From positions 310,001 through 374,000 of the forward strand of contig NZ_SRIF01000001.1 of assembly GCF_004681185.1 (NCBI RefSeq): DNA of 64,000 nucleotides, written 5' to 3'. Shown here in pieces: positions 1-8,281 of this stretch. The DNA comes from Haloarcula amylovorans. Lineage in GTDB: Archaea > Halobacteriota > Halobacteria > Halobacteriales > Haloarculaceae. The position numbers and the translations under genes are program-made. The notes under the pieces were generated by a model, which ran no database searches, was not told the origin of the DNA, and saw only the letters and a program-made list of their open reading frames with translations. Each line of letters opens with the position of its first letter. Positions within the stretch are counted from its first letter, which is position 1.

Positions 1-416
1 TCGGCGATGTCGTTGATGACGTCGACGATGGCGTCGATCTCGTCGATGCGGTCACGCAGTTGTTCGACATCGTCGGAGACGTTCTCGTTGGCCTCGTCTA
101 CGGCCTCCATCGCGTCGATGGCGTCGTCGGCAACGTCGCGGCCCTCGTCGGCGAGGCCGCGGGCGCGTTCGCTGACCTGTCGCACCTGACTGGCGCTGGA
201 AGCGACTTCCTCGACGGTCGCAGAGAGATTCGAGACTTCGCCGGCGACCTCTCGCATGTTGTCGGACTGTTCGTTAGCGAGGTCGCTGATTTCCTGGGAA
301 CTCCCGGAGACGTTCTCGGACACGCGAAGTAGTTCGTCAATGGCGCTGCCGAGTTCGTCCGCATTCCCACCCGAACCGACCGGGCGTTGGTCGGTCTGAC
401 CGATTTCTGAAGCCAT
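1..416 (-). CDS. Methyl-accepting chemotaxis protein, soluble transducer (partial, N-terminal part)
   Basis: The visible 138 residues run off the left edge, so the C-terminus is missing. The protein starts at ATG 416 and enters a long heptad-rich helix at once, with repeated patterns such as VSNLSATVEEVASSASQVRQ and GRDVADDAIDAMEAV. These are typical of the first half of the methyl-accepting signalling hairpin. No membrane segment or sensor domain precedes it, so it looks like a cytoplasmic Htr-type transducer that would signal to CheA/CheW. A PAS or other sensor at the missing end cannot be excluded. The family call is secure; the stimulus is unknown. Confidence 0.85.
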   Translation of the reverse strand, partial: MASEIGQTDQRPVGSGGNADELGSAIDELLRVSENVSGSSQEISDLANEQSDNMREVAGEVSNLSATVEEVASSASQVRQVSERARGLADEGRDVADDAIDAMEAVDEANENVSDDVEQLRDRIDEIDAIVDVINDIA

Positions 417-549
417 GTACGCACTCCGACAGCCCAGTAGATTAAACGTACCTCCATAGTTATCAGGCGTGATTCTCCGATGGCGTCTGGAGATGCAAAG
501 AACGATTCGCCGGCGGGTAACTTCGGCCCGTTTCGGGACTGTTATTCGA

Positions 550-1512
550 TTATGCGACGGTCAGGCCTTGCTCGGCTTCGAGCAGTTCGTGGTAGCGGTT
601 GCGGATGGTGACTTCGGAGATGTCGGCGACCTCACTGACGGCCGCTTGCGTCGTCTTCTCGTTGGTCAGTAGCGCGGCGGCGTACACCGCGGCGGCGGCG
701 AGGCCAACCGGCGACTTCCCGGAGTGGACGCCCTGCTCCTTGGCGTTCTGGAGGAGCTGGCGGGCGCGGTGTTCGGCCTCGTCGGAGAGGGAAAGCGAGG
801 AGGCAAAGCGCGGGACGTAGCTCTCGGGGTCGGCGGGCTTCACTTCCAGGCCGAGTTCGCGCACGACGTAGCGGTACGTGCGGGCGATTTCGCTCTTCTC
901 GACGCGGGACACTTCCGTAATCTCGTCGAGTGAGCGCGGGACGCCAGCCTGTCGAGCGGCGGCGTACACCGACGCCGTCGAGACACCTTCGATGGAGCGC
1001 CCCGGCAGCAGATTCTCGTCCAGCGCGCGGCGGTAGATGACCGAGGCCGTCTCGCGGACGTTCTCGGGGAGGCCAAGCGCGGAGGCCATGCGGTCGATCT
1101 CGCCGAGCGCCTGCTTGAGGTTGCGCTCTTTGGAGTCGCGGGTGCGGAACCGTTCGTTCCACTTGCGAAGTCGTTGCATCTTCTGGCGCTGCTTGCCCGA
1201 GAGGGAGTTGCCGTAGGCGTCCTTATCGCGCCAGTCGATGTTGGTCGAGAGGCCCTTATCGTGCATCATGTTCGTCGTGGGCGCGCCGACACGGGACTTC
1301 TCGTCCTTCTCGCTGGAGTCGAACGCCCGCCACTCGGGGCCACGGTCGATCTCGTCGGACTCGACGACGAGGCCGCAGTCCTCACAGACCGTCTCGCCGT
1401 GTTCGTCGTCCATGACGAGTGACCCGGAACACTCCGGGCAGGCGGTCGACGTCGATTCCGCAGTCTGTTCCTCTTCGTCGGTTCGTTGTCGCGTTCGTGT
1501 GTGTTCGCTCAT
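550..1512 (-). CDS. tfb: Transcription initiation factor IIB (TFB)
   Basis: A 320-residue archaeal general transcription factor that binds TBP-promoter DNA and recruits RNA polymerase. An N-terminal zinc ribbon has Cys25, Cys28, Cys43 and Cys46 (CPEC...CEDC). It is followed by the B-finger/linker region (RGPEWRAFDSSEKDEKSRVG) and two cyclin-like repeats, about residues 115-205 and 215-310, ending in the recognition-helix segment VADISEVTIRNRYHEL. Length is normal for the family. Haloarchaea carry several TFB paralogues with partly different promoter sets; which one this is cannot be told here. It is divergent from the NTPase gene at 1720. Confidence 0.97.
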   Translation of the reverse strand: MSEHTRTRQRTDEEEQTAESTSTACPECSGSLVMDDEHGETVCEDCGLVVESDEIDRGPEWRAFDSSEKDEKSRVGAPTTNMMHDKGLSTNIDWRDKDAYGNSLSGKQRQKMQRLRKWNERFRTRDSKERNLKQALGEIDRMASALGLPENVRETASVIYRRALDENLLPGRSIEGVSTASVYAAARQAGVPRSLDEITEVSRVEKSEIARTYRYVVRELGLEVKPADPESYVPRFASSLSLSDEAEHRARQLLQNAKEQGVHSGKSPVGLAAAAVYAAALLTNEKTTQAAVSEVADISEVTIRNRYHELLEAEQGLTVA

Positions 1513-1719
1513 TGGTTGCGAAGGCGGGGCTCACCGGGTGATGGGGCCAACCGTAGAACCCGGCGGCAATCGGTAAGAACGAATCCGTTCGAAAGTCATT
1601 TAGTGTTTGTGGTATCGATTCGTAGATGGGCGGCTTACGCCACGAGACGCGCGTCTGTGTGAGCAACGCACAACCATTCAAATAACAACCGTAATGAATC
1701 ATCCGGTAGTTCCGATCCT

Positions 1720-2241
1720 ATGTACGTCGCCGTCGGGAGCCAGAACCCGGTGAAGGTCGCTGCCGTCGAGCGTGTCGTCCCGGCTGCGAGCGTCGCGGCC
1801 GTCGGCGTCGACTCGGGCGTCTCCGAGCAGCCACGGGGCCGCGAAGCGACGGTCACGGGCGCACGAAACCGCGCCGAAGCCGCGCTGTCGAGTGCCGACG
1901 CTGACTACGGCGTCGGCATCGAGGGCGGCGTTACCGAACGAGAACATCCAGCAGGGTTGTGGCTCGTCATGTGGGCGGCCGTGACCGACGGGAGCGAGAC
2001 GGCGTTCGGGGCCGGGCCGTCGATTCGTCTTCCCGAAGCGGTCGCTACACGGGTCAAAAGCGGCGAGGAACTCGGGCCGGTGCTGGACGACCGACTCGGC
2101 CGCCAGGCGCTCGGCGAACAGGAGGGCGCTGTCGGCGTCTACACCGCCGGACGAGTGAGTCGGACAGACGCGCTGGCCGACGCCGTCGCCGGTGCGTTCG
2201 GGCCGTTTCTGGGCGACGGTCGGAGTGTGGCGGAGGGGTGA
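1720..2241 (+). CDS. Probable inosine/xanthosine triphosphatase (YjjX/DUF84 family)
   Basis: A 173-residue protein of the NTPase family that removes non-canonical nucleotides (ITP/XTP) from the pool. The N-terminus MYVAVGSQNPVKVAAVE carries the SxNPVK phosphate-binding motif. VGIEGGV in the middle is the second family signature, and the length is typical. It is expected to be cytosolic and metal-dependent. The gene stands alone, divergent from tfb and convergent with the small membrane protein at 2286. Confidence 0.88.
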   Translation: MYVAVGSQNPVKVAAVERVVPAASVAAVGVDSGVSEQPRGREATVTGARNRAEAALSSADADYGVGIEGGVTEREHPAGLWLVMWAAVTDGSETAFGAGPSIRLPEAVATRVKSGEELGPVLDDRLGRQALGEQEGAVGVYTAGRVSRTDALADAVAGAFGPFLGDGRSVAEG

Positions 2242-2285
2242 CGCTTCCAAGATGGAATAGTTCGACTCGTCGCCGTGTCGAGCCG

Positions 2286-2570
2286 TTACTCGGTTCGGTT
2301 TCCGGGTTCGAACTCGTCTCTCGGCTGGCCGATCGTTCGCTTGCCCTCGGTCGTGTCGATGTCGGTGAGCGCGTTGAGCGGGCACCACTGCGTCGCTGCG
2401 GTCAGCAGGAACACGACCCCGACAGCTAGCGCGAGAACGCCGACCGCGGTGCCGGGCGGTCCCGAGTCAAGGCTCACGACCTCTAGCAGTATCGACGCGC
2501 CGACGACGAGGAGGAGCGGCCCGAAGACGGCCCGGCCGATGCGGTCGTATCCGCCGACGTTTCGGTACAT
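2286..2570 (-). CDS. Small membrane protein, DUF2892 (YgaP-like) family
   Basis: A 94-residue protein with two predicted membrane helices, about residues 13-32 and 38-60. They are followed by TQWCPLNALTDI, a segment typical of DUF2892 proteins related to the membrane part of the rhodanese YgaP. The N-terminal NVGGYDRIGR also fits the family. The C-terminal 35 residues are hydrophilic. Function is unknown; a link to sulfur handling is suggested only by relatives fused to rhodanese domains. A perfect inverted repeat lies between its TATA-like box and its start, implying specific repression or activation. Confidence 0.8.
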   Translation of the reverse strand: MYRNVGGYDRIGRAVFGPLLLVVGASILLEVVSLDSGPPGTAVGVLALAVGVVFLLTAATQWCPLNALTDIDTTEGKRTIGQPRDEFEPGNRTE

Positions 2571-2582
2571 GATTGAAACACC

Positions 2583-2605
2583 GCATTGTCATACGTTGAC
2601 AATGC
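2583..2605. promoter_or_regulatory. Perfect inverted repeat, candidate operator
   Basis: Arms GCATTGTCA and TGACAATGC (9 nt each) flank a 5-nt spacer TACGT. The repeat lies 13-35 nt upstream of the ATG at 2570 and just downstream of a minus-strand TTTATG box at 2607-2612. It would therefore overlap the predicted transcription start of the DUF2892 gene, the usual position for a repressor operator. The cognate regulator is not identifiable here. Confidence 0.6.
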
Positions 2606-2687
2606 ACATAAATGATAGGTGTATTTCACGTCTGACCGGTACCAGCGTCGGCGAGTAATCGGAGAAAGTCGTCCGAATCGGCGACGC

Positions 2688-4508
2688 TCAGTCAGTCGTC
2701 TCTGGCTCGATGTCGCCCGCGCTCCGTGACTCCTCGACGGCCGTTGTCAGCGAGACGTTGAGCCACGCCATCGAACTGACGCCGCCGAGGACGGTGACGG
2801 CGTTCTTCACCGCGTGGTCCACGATGGCGACGCTGAGAGCGACGGTCACACCGATCGCGGCGGGGGTCAGCGGCGCGACGATGATCGTGAATGCGCCCTC
2901 GTACAGCCCCACGCCGCCGGGGGTCAGCGGGAGTACCTTCGCGAGGTTCCCGACGCTGACCGCGAAGAAGCTGACGGCGACGAGCGAGGGGTCGAGCGGG
3001 TAGCCGAAGGCCGCGAAGATCGCCAGTGCAGTCACCACGTCCAGCGTCCAGATGAGGAGACTGCTGAGGCCCACGCGAGCGAAGGCCAGCCCGTCGGCGG
3101 TCACGGTCTGAATGTCGGCGACGAACGTTTCGACGACGCCGGCGACGTAGTCGGCGTAGGAGTCGTCGCTCAGTCGGCCGATAGCCGACCGGACGAAGTT
3201 GCGGTCGGTTCGGGCGCTGGCGATGATGACGCCGACAGCTCCGATGGCCGCGACGCCCACGGCGGCGGCGACGACGACGGCGGTCTGGCCGCTCTGTGCG
3301 GTGTCGCCGCCGGCGCCCCCGGTCAGCGCGGCCAGTAGCTCGCCGGCAGAGCCGGTGGCGGCCAGCCCCAGCATCACGGTGCCGGCCAGCGCCGTAATCG
3401 TGAGCAGGTCGAAGACGCGCTCGACGGCCAGTGACGCGAACCCGGTGGGGTAGGGAATCGAGCGGCGCGCTTTCACGACGTAGGCGCGCACGCCGTCGCC
3501 GAGTCGCGCTGGGAACACGAGGTTGCCGGTCTGGCTGATGAACACCGCGCCCGTGAGGAAGTCCCAGCGCTCGTGATACCCCATCGTATCGAGGATGTCG
3601 CGGTAGCGTGCGCCCCGAAGCGGCCACGAGATGGCGTAGATTGCGGCGCTCACGGCTATTAGTGCCGGGTCTGCGCCAGCCATCTCGTCGAGGACGCGCT
3701 GGGGGTTCAGGTACTGCGTCATCAGGAGCAGGGCAACGACGACGAGCATCGTCCCCGCGCCCAGCGAGACCCGGGGAGTGATGCGGGGGCTGACCGAGAG
3801 CTCCCACCCGGTCCGGAGAATCTGGCTCCCCATGCCGAAGACGTCCCGGACGATGTCGACTTTCGAGTCGCCTTTCGGCGTCCAGTCGACGGGGAACTCC
3901 TTGACCCGAAAGCCGCGTCGCTGGGCCTTGACGAGCATCTCCGTGTCCCAGAACCAGTGTTCGTCCTGAACGGTCGGGGCGAGTGCTTCGAAGGCTTGCC
4001 GGTCGAACGCCTTGAAGCCGCACTGGTGGTCCTTGAGGTCCGAGCGCAGCATCCCTCGGACCAGCGTGTTGTAACCGAAACTTGGAATGCCGCGCTTGGC
4101 CGGGCGGTCGGCGCGGTTTTCGGCCATCCAGCGCGAGCCGGTCGCCACGTCGTACTCGTCCGATCGGACGCTCTCGACGAGTTCCTCCAGATGCCGCATG
4201 TCCGTGGCGAGGTCGGTGTCGAAGTACACCAACGTCTCGCCCTCGGCGCGCTCGAAGGCGTACTCCAGTGCACCGCCGCGGCCGAGGCGCGTCTCCGAGT
4301 GGATGTGGCGGACGCGGTCGTCCTCGCTCGCGAGGCGGGTAGCTATCTCCGGCGTCCGGTCGGCACAGCCGTCTTCGGCGACGATCACTTCGAACGAACC
4401 TTCCGGCAGGAAGGAGGCGAGCGTCGCAAGCGTCACCGAGACGGTCTCCTCGATGGTGTCCTCCTCGTTGTACGCTGGAAGGACGACGCTCACCTCTACA
4501 GCAGTCAT
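2688..4508 (-). CDS. aglD: Glycosyltransferase AglD-like: GT2 domain fused to flippase-like membrane domain
   Basis: A 606-residue two-domain protein. Residues 1-220 are a GT2 domain of the dolichol-phosphate-sugar synthase type: VVLPAYNEEDTIEE at the start, the D97-x-D99 metal/nucleotide motif in VYFDTDLATD, and QDEHWFWDTEMLVKA. Residues 245-590 hold many membrane helices of the lysylphosphatidylglycerol-synthase/flippase type (UPF0104). This architecture is that of Haloferax volcanii AglD, which adds the last hexose to dolichol phosphate in S-layer N-glycosylation. No other agl gene is adjacent, as is also true for aglD in other haloarchaea. The exact sugar is not predictable. Confidence 0.88.
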   Translation of the reverse strand: MTAVEVSVVLPAYNEEDTIEETVSVTLATLASFLPEGSFEVIVAEDGCADRTPEIATRLASEDDRVRHIHSETRLGRGGALEYAFERAEGETLVYFDTDLATDMRHLEELVESVRSDEYDVATGSRWMAENRADRPAKRGIPSFGYNTLVRGMLRSDLKDHQCGFKAFDRQAFEALAPTVQDEHWFWDTEMLVKAQRRGFRVKEFPVDWTPKGDSKVDIVRDVFGMGSQILRTGWELSVSPRITPRVSLGAGTMLVVVALLLMTQYLNPQRVLDEMAGADPALIAVSAAIYAISWPLRGARYRDILDTMGYHERWDFLTGAVFISQTGNLVFPARLGDGVRAYVVKARRSIPYPTGFASLAVERVFDLLTITALAGTVMLGLAATGSAGELLAALTGGAGGDTAQSGQTAVVVAAAVGVAAIGAVGVIIASARTDRNFVRSAIGRLSDDSYADYVAGVVETFVADIQTVTADGLAFARVGLSSLLIWTLDVVTALAIFAAFGYPLDPSLVAVSFFAVSVGNLAKVLPLTPGGVGLYEGAFTIIVAPLTPAAIGVTVALSVAIVDHAVKNAVTVLGGVSSMAWLNVSLTTAVEESRSAGDIEPETTD

Positions 4509-4565
4509 TGGTTCGGAGTGGGGTGCCGAATCAGAAGTACCTTCTGGCCCACGCTCGGCGTCCTC

Positions 4566-6284
4566 TTAGTCGGCGCTCTCGGGCGAGCGTGCGGTGACGA
4601 ACTCCGTCAGGTCCTCGCCCACCTCGGCGGCCGACTCGTAGGGCCGCCCGACGACGATGTCCCCAGCGCGGCTCTTCCCGATGCCGGGTATCGTCGTCAG
4701 CTCGTCCATCGAGGCGCTGTTGACGTTCAGCGGGTGCGGCACGCCCGTCACCGACCGATAGCCGTGACCGGTGATGGCCACGTCGATGGTCCGCCCGAGT
4801 TCGCGCTCGCCCGGAAGCCCGACCAGCAGCGGGTAGGTTCCCAGTTGGCGGCCGAACGTCTTGCCGTCCTGGTGGTACTCCAGATGCACGTCCGGCAGCA
4901 CCGTGCCCGGCGGCGCGACCCGCTTGAGCATCGGATTGTCGATGGTCTCGCGGACCTCCTGCTTGTACTGCTTGAACAGTTGCTTGTGGTCGTTGGCGAT
5001 CTGTGCGCCGGTGTCGGCCATGTCGGTCCCCTCGAAGGCCATTACCTGCCGGATGTTCACTCGCCGGAGCATCAGCCCCTCGTCGTAGACGCGTTGGAGG
5101 AACGCCTTGTTGTGCTCGAACGTCTCGCGGCGCTCGCCTTTCAGCCCGTGCAGGAGGTTGATACCGGGCAAGAGCTTCGGGAGACGGCGTGGCGCGTCGT
5201 CCCCGAAGGTCGGCGCGTTCTCTCTGTCACCACCTGGTCTCCAGCCCGCCTCCTCGTTCACTATCTTCACGGCCTCGAAACACTCCTCGGCGGTGACGTT
5301 GAGATTGTTCTCCGCTTGGACCAGCGGGTCGGCGGACTCCAGTCCGAACGCAGCGGTGTCGCCGGGCGTGTTGTGTTCGGCGATGACGCGAATCCCCTCG
5401 CGGGCCTTCTCGGGCCACTCGACGACGGTGATGGGGTTCATATTGTCGAGGTGGAGCGTTTCCAGGTCGGGAGCCACCTCGCGGATGCCGCCGTAGAGAC
5501 GGCGAAGGGCGTCGGGATTGGGGGACTCGCCGTCGCCGCCGTACGCGAGGATGTCGGCCTGCCGGCCCAGACGAAAGTGAGCGACGCCGCGGTCCGAGAG
5601 CGCGTCGACCTCGTCCACGACGCTTTCGGGCGGCCGGAAGTCCGGGTCGCCGTACATCGGCTCCGTGCAGAACGAACAACGGTACGGACACCCGCGGGAG
5701 GTCTCCATCTCGCAGATGAGGTACTCCGGGTGGTTGGGATGCTGTTCGACGACGAACGCACCCGCTCGCGCCCAGCGGGTCTCCTCGGAAACGGAGCGAT
5801 AGCGGTCCTCGAACCCTTCGAGGCCGGATTCGACGAGATCGTGGACGGCCGCCTCCACGTCGGCCATCGCCAGGAAGTCGAAGTCCAGATCGTCGCGGGC
5901 CGTCTCGCTGGCTCCTTCGTTCGATTCGCCGACGCCGAAGCGGACGGGACCGCCCATCACCGAGGTGCCGTCGGCGGTCCACGCCAGTTTGCGCACCTCG
6001 TCGGGTTCGGCGGGCGTCCCGCCGACGTACTTCCCGGGAACGGTCATCCCGCCGACGTACAGCAGTAAGTCGGCCTCTTCCACGTCGCGCCACAGGTGAC
6101 GCTCGTCGCGGAGTTCGTCGATGGTGTGGTAGGTGATTCGCTCTCGGGGCACGCCCGCCTCGACCATCGCGCCGGCAGCGTAGCGCGGGTACGTCGAGAT
6201 GTATGGCGGAACCCCGAAGTGTGCCGGTTCGTCGACGTAGCCGTCGACGATGGTCACGTCGAGCGTCTCGGGGTCGGCAGTCAT
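4566..6284 (-). CDS. Radical SAM protein with C-terminal helix-hairpin-helix
   Basis: A 572-residue protein. An N-terminal region (1-170) containing VDGYVDEPAHFGVPPYIS and LLLYVGGM resembles the cobalamin-binding-like domain seen before many radical SAM cores. The core has the 4Fe-4S motif C199-x3-C203-x2-C206 (CPYRCSFC), plus GLESADP and NIRQVMAFEGT. The C-terminal PGIGKSRAGDIVVGRP is a helix-hairpin-helix, which suggests nucleic-acid contact. I start it at ATG 6284 (MTADPETLDV); a longer reading to 6464 adds only a non-conserved extension. Substrate is unknown; tRNA or another nucleic acid is an inference from the HhH. Confidence 0.85.
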   Translation of the reverse strand: MTADPETLDVTIVDGYVDEPAHFGVPPYISTYPRYAAGAMVEAGVPRERITYHTIDELRDERHLWRDVEEADLLLYVGGMTVPGKYVGGTPAEPDEVRKLAWTADGTSVMGGPVRFGVGESNEGASETARDDLDFDFLAMADVEAAVHDLVESGLEGFEDRYRSVSEETRWARAGAFVVEQHPNHPEYLICEMETSRGCPYRCSFCTEPMYGDPDFRPPESVVDEVDALSDRGVAHFRLGRQADILAYGGDGESPNPDALRRLYGGIREVAPDLETLHLDNMNPITVVEWPEKAREGIRVIAEHNTPGDTAAFGLESADPLVQAENNLNVTAEECFEAVKIVNEEAGWRPGGDRENAPTFGDDAPRRLPKLLPGINLLHGLKGERRETFEHNKAFLQRVYDEGLMLRRVNIRQVMAFEGTDMADTGAQIANDHKQLFKQYKQEVRETIDNPMLKRVAPPGTVLPDVHLEYHQDGKTFGRQLGTYPLLVGLPGERELGRTIDVAITGHGYRSVTGVPHPLNVNSASMDELTTIPGIGKSRAGDIVVGRPYESAAEVGEDLTEFVTARSPESAD

Positions 6285-6453
6285 GGTCGCGAGTTGTCGG
6301 CCGAGGCGTAAAACGGTGTCTGGTCGGACGTGGTCGTTCTCCAAGCTGTCTCCGTTGACCGGCCCTGTCGAGAGAAAACCACACGATGGCGCGCCCGACG
6401 GGAACAGTGCCGTCTCCGAAAGCGGTTTGTCTCTCACGGGCCAACGTGACGGT

Positions 6454-6612
6454 ATGCCAGCCACCCTGGAGGTCGTCTGTACCGACGACGACTGTACGCT
6501 CGATATGTTCGAGCTACACTACACGTACGACATGCCCGAGGAGGTCGGCGTTGCCGACTTCTCCTGTCCGTACTGCGGCGGCGTCGACTGCCTGGAGGCC
6601 GTCGAGCTATGA
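6454..6612 (+). CDS. Small zinc-ribbon protein (52 aa)
   Basis: A 52-residue acidic protein with two Cys pairs, CTDDDC near residue 9 and CPYCGGVDC near residue 39, forming a likely treble-clef or ribbon zinc site. The start is ATG 6454. Its stop overlaps the start of the Hsp20 gene (ATGA), so the two are translationally coupled. Small zinc-ribbon proteins of this kind are common and conserved in haloarchaea but mostly uncharacterised. Confidence 0.75.
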   Translation: MPATLEVVCTDDDCTLDMFELHYTYDMPEEVGVADFSCPYCGGVDCLEAVEL

Positions 6613-7145
6613 TCCGGGACGTCGGCGAGTCGGTCAGCAACAAGATATTCGAGAACCTCGGTCGAGCGGCGGGTCGCGTCCAGGAGAAGAAGCCGCTGCC
6701 GGCGGACCTCTTAGAGTCCGACGACGCCTACCTCGTCGTCTTCGACGCCCCCGGCGCGACCGCAAGCGACCTGCAGGTCCGCTACGTCGACGATCGGGTC
6801 GAGGTCCGCGTGGACCGCTTCCGCGACTTCCACGACGGGTTCGAGATGCGCTATCCCGGCCGCGGCCTGGCGCTCGACGGCTCGGTGACGCTGCCCGAGG
6901 ACGCCGACGTAGACGCCGCCGCAGCGTCCGCGACGCTCAAGGACAACGGCACCCTACAGGTCCGCATCCCCAAGGTCGCAGGAACCGATGCGGACGAGGA
7001 AATCGATGTGGAATCGGTCGCCGACGACACCGACGACGCAAACGAACCCGACGCGGAGACCGAGGAGTACGGAGTCTCCGAGTACGACGCCGAGACCGAC
7101 GACTTCGAGGAGCGCGACCCCGATACCGACGACGCCAAGGAGTAG
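6609..7145 (+). CDS. Small heat-shock protein, Hsp20/alpha-crystallin family
   Basis: A 178-residue protein. A short N-terminal arm precedes an alpha-crystallin-like domain (about residues 30-120): ADLLESDDAYLVVFDAPGA, then the A-x-x-x-N-G-x-L signature in ATLKDNGTLQVRIPK. The last 55 residues are an Asp/Glu-rich disordered tail, normal for halophiles but long for Hsp20. It should act as an ATP-independent holdase chaperone in the cytosol. It overlaps the zinc-ribbon gene upstream by 4 nt, forming a two-gene operon. Confidence 0.85.
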   Translation: MIRDVGESVSNKIFENLGRAAGRVQEKKPLPADLLESDDAYLVVFDAPGATASDLQVRYVDDRVEVRVDRFRDFHDGFEMRYPGRGLALDGSVTLPEDADVDAAAASATLKDNGTLQVRIPKVAGTDADEEIDVESVADDTDDANEPDAETEEYGVSEYDAETDDFEERDPDTDDAKE

Positions 7146-7183
7146 TCCACACCGTTTGTTTACGCTGTTTTACGACGCACACG

Positions 7184-8281
7184 TCACCAGTCGGCGGTCG
7201 GGTCGCCCAGCGGGTCGAACGAGGCCTCGTCGTCGAACCGCGTCGGGTCGAAGCGAGTGGACAGTGGCGCGTCGATTCGCGATGCCGTTCCACTAACTTG
7301 CTCGGCGACGAACTCCCCCATCGCTGGTGCCCGCATCAGCCCGTGTCCTTGCCACCCCGTGGCCACCCAAAGGCCGTCGGTGGCGCGGCCGACCAACGGG
7401 TCGCGGTCGGGGGCCGCCGTACACAGGCCCGCCCACGCCCGGTCGAAAGTCGGATCGAGCGTCGTCGACGACCGCACATTTTCGAGGGCGGCCTCGACGA
7501 ACGCCGGGTCCGCGTCGGCGTCCCACTCCGCTGGGTCGGTCGCGTGCGCGCCGCCGCCGACGAGCAGGGCGTCGCCGTGAGGCCGCCAGTAGAACTCCTC
7601 GGTCGCGTCGTAAAACGAGGGCAGCGCCCCCTCGAAGGGGTCAGTGACGAGCGCCTGCGTGCGGTAGGTTTCCAGCGCGAGTGACACACCCACGTCTGCG
7701 ACCAGCGGCTTCGTTGCCGGCCCGGCAGCCACGACGACGGCGTCGAAATCCGTCCTCCTGGACGGTGTTTCGACGGTCGTCGGCCCGAGAAGCGAGACAG
7801 GAGCGTTCGTCTCGACGGTGACGCCGCACTCGCGCGCTCGGTCGGCCAGTCGGGTAACGACAGCGTCGGTGTCGAGCAACCCGGCGGCGGTGGCGATGCC
7901 AGCCGCTTCGATGCGCTCGGTTCGCAACGGCGGATACCGCTCGCCGAGTTCGTCGGGGGAAATCCGCTCGACAGGTCTGCCGTGCGATTGCATCTCGGCG
8001 ACCTGCCCTTGGATAGCCGTCTCGTCGCCGCGCTCGCGGGCCGCCCAGACGTACGGACACGGGTCCAGCAGCTCCCACTCGCGGTACCGGGTAAGCGCCC
8101 GCTCGGCGACGGCGGCGTCTAGTTTTCCGGCGAAGGCGTCGTAGCAGATGCCCGCCGCCCGGCCGGTCGCGCCGCTGCCCGGTTCGTCGCGTTCGTAGAG
8201 CGTCACGCTGACGCCGCGCGCCGCGAGGTCGCTGGCGGCGACGAGTCCGACCGCGCCGCCGCCGACGACGGCGACGCGCAT
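7184..8281 (-). CDS. FAD-dependent oxidoreductase, D-amino-acid oxidase (DAO) family
   Basis: A 365-residue flavoprotein. The N-terminal Rossmann motif VVGGGAVGLVAASDLAARG (GxGxxG) is followed by an acidic residue at the end of strand 2 (LYERD). The C-terminal FAD signature is DGLWVATGWQGHGLMRAPAMGE. The middle, FYWRPHGDALLVGGG, fits the DAO/glycine-oxidase group. The substrate is unknown (an amine or amino acid is likely). Its ATG directly follows the TAG stop of the gene at 8282 (TAGATG), so the pair is co-translated. Confidence 0.88.
   Translation of the reverse strand: MRVAVVGGGAVGLVAASDLAARGVSVTLYERDEPGSGATGRAAGICYDAFAGKLDAAVAERALTRYREWELLDPCPYVWAARERGDETAIQGQVAEMQSHGRPVERISPDELGERYPPLRTERIEAAGIATAAGLLDTDAVVTRLADRARECGVTVETNAPVSLLGPTTVETPSRRTDFDAVVVAAGPATKPLVADVGVSLALETYRTQALVTDPFEGALPSFYDATEEFYWRPHGDALLVGGGAHATDPAEWDADADPAFVEAALENVRSSTTLDPTFDRAWAGLCTAAPDRDPLVGRATDGLWVATGWQGHGLMRAPAMGEFVAEQVSGTASRIDAPLSTRFDPTRFDDEASFDPLGDPTADW

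Noticed and set aside
3957..6068. A 703-codon open frame on the plus strand across aglD and the radical SAM gene
   Set aside because: It runs antisense through two well-supported genes and shows no motif.
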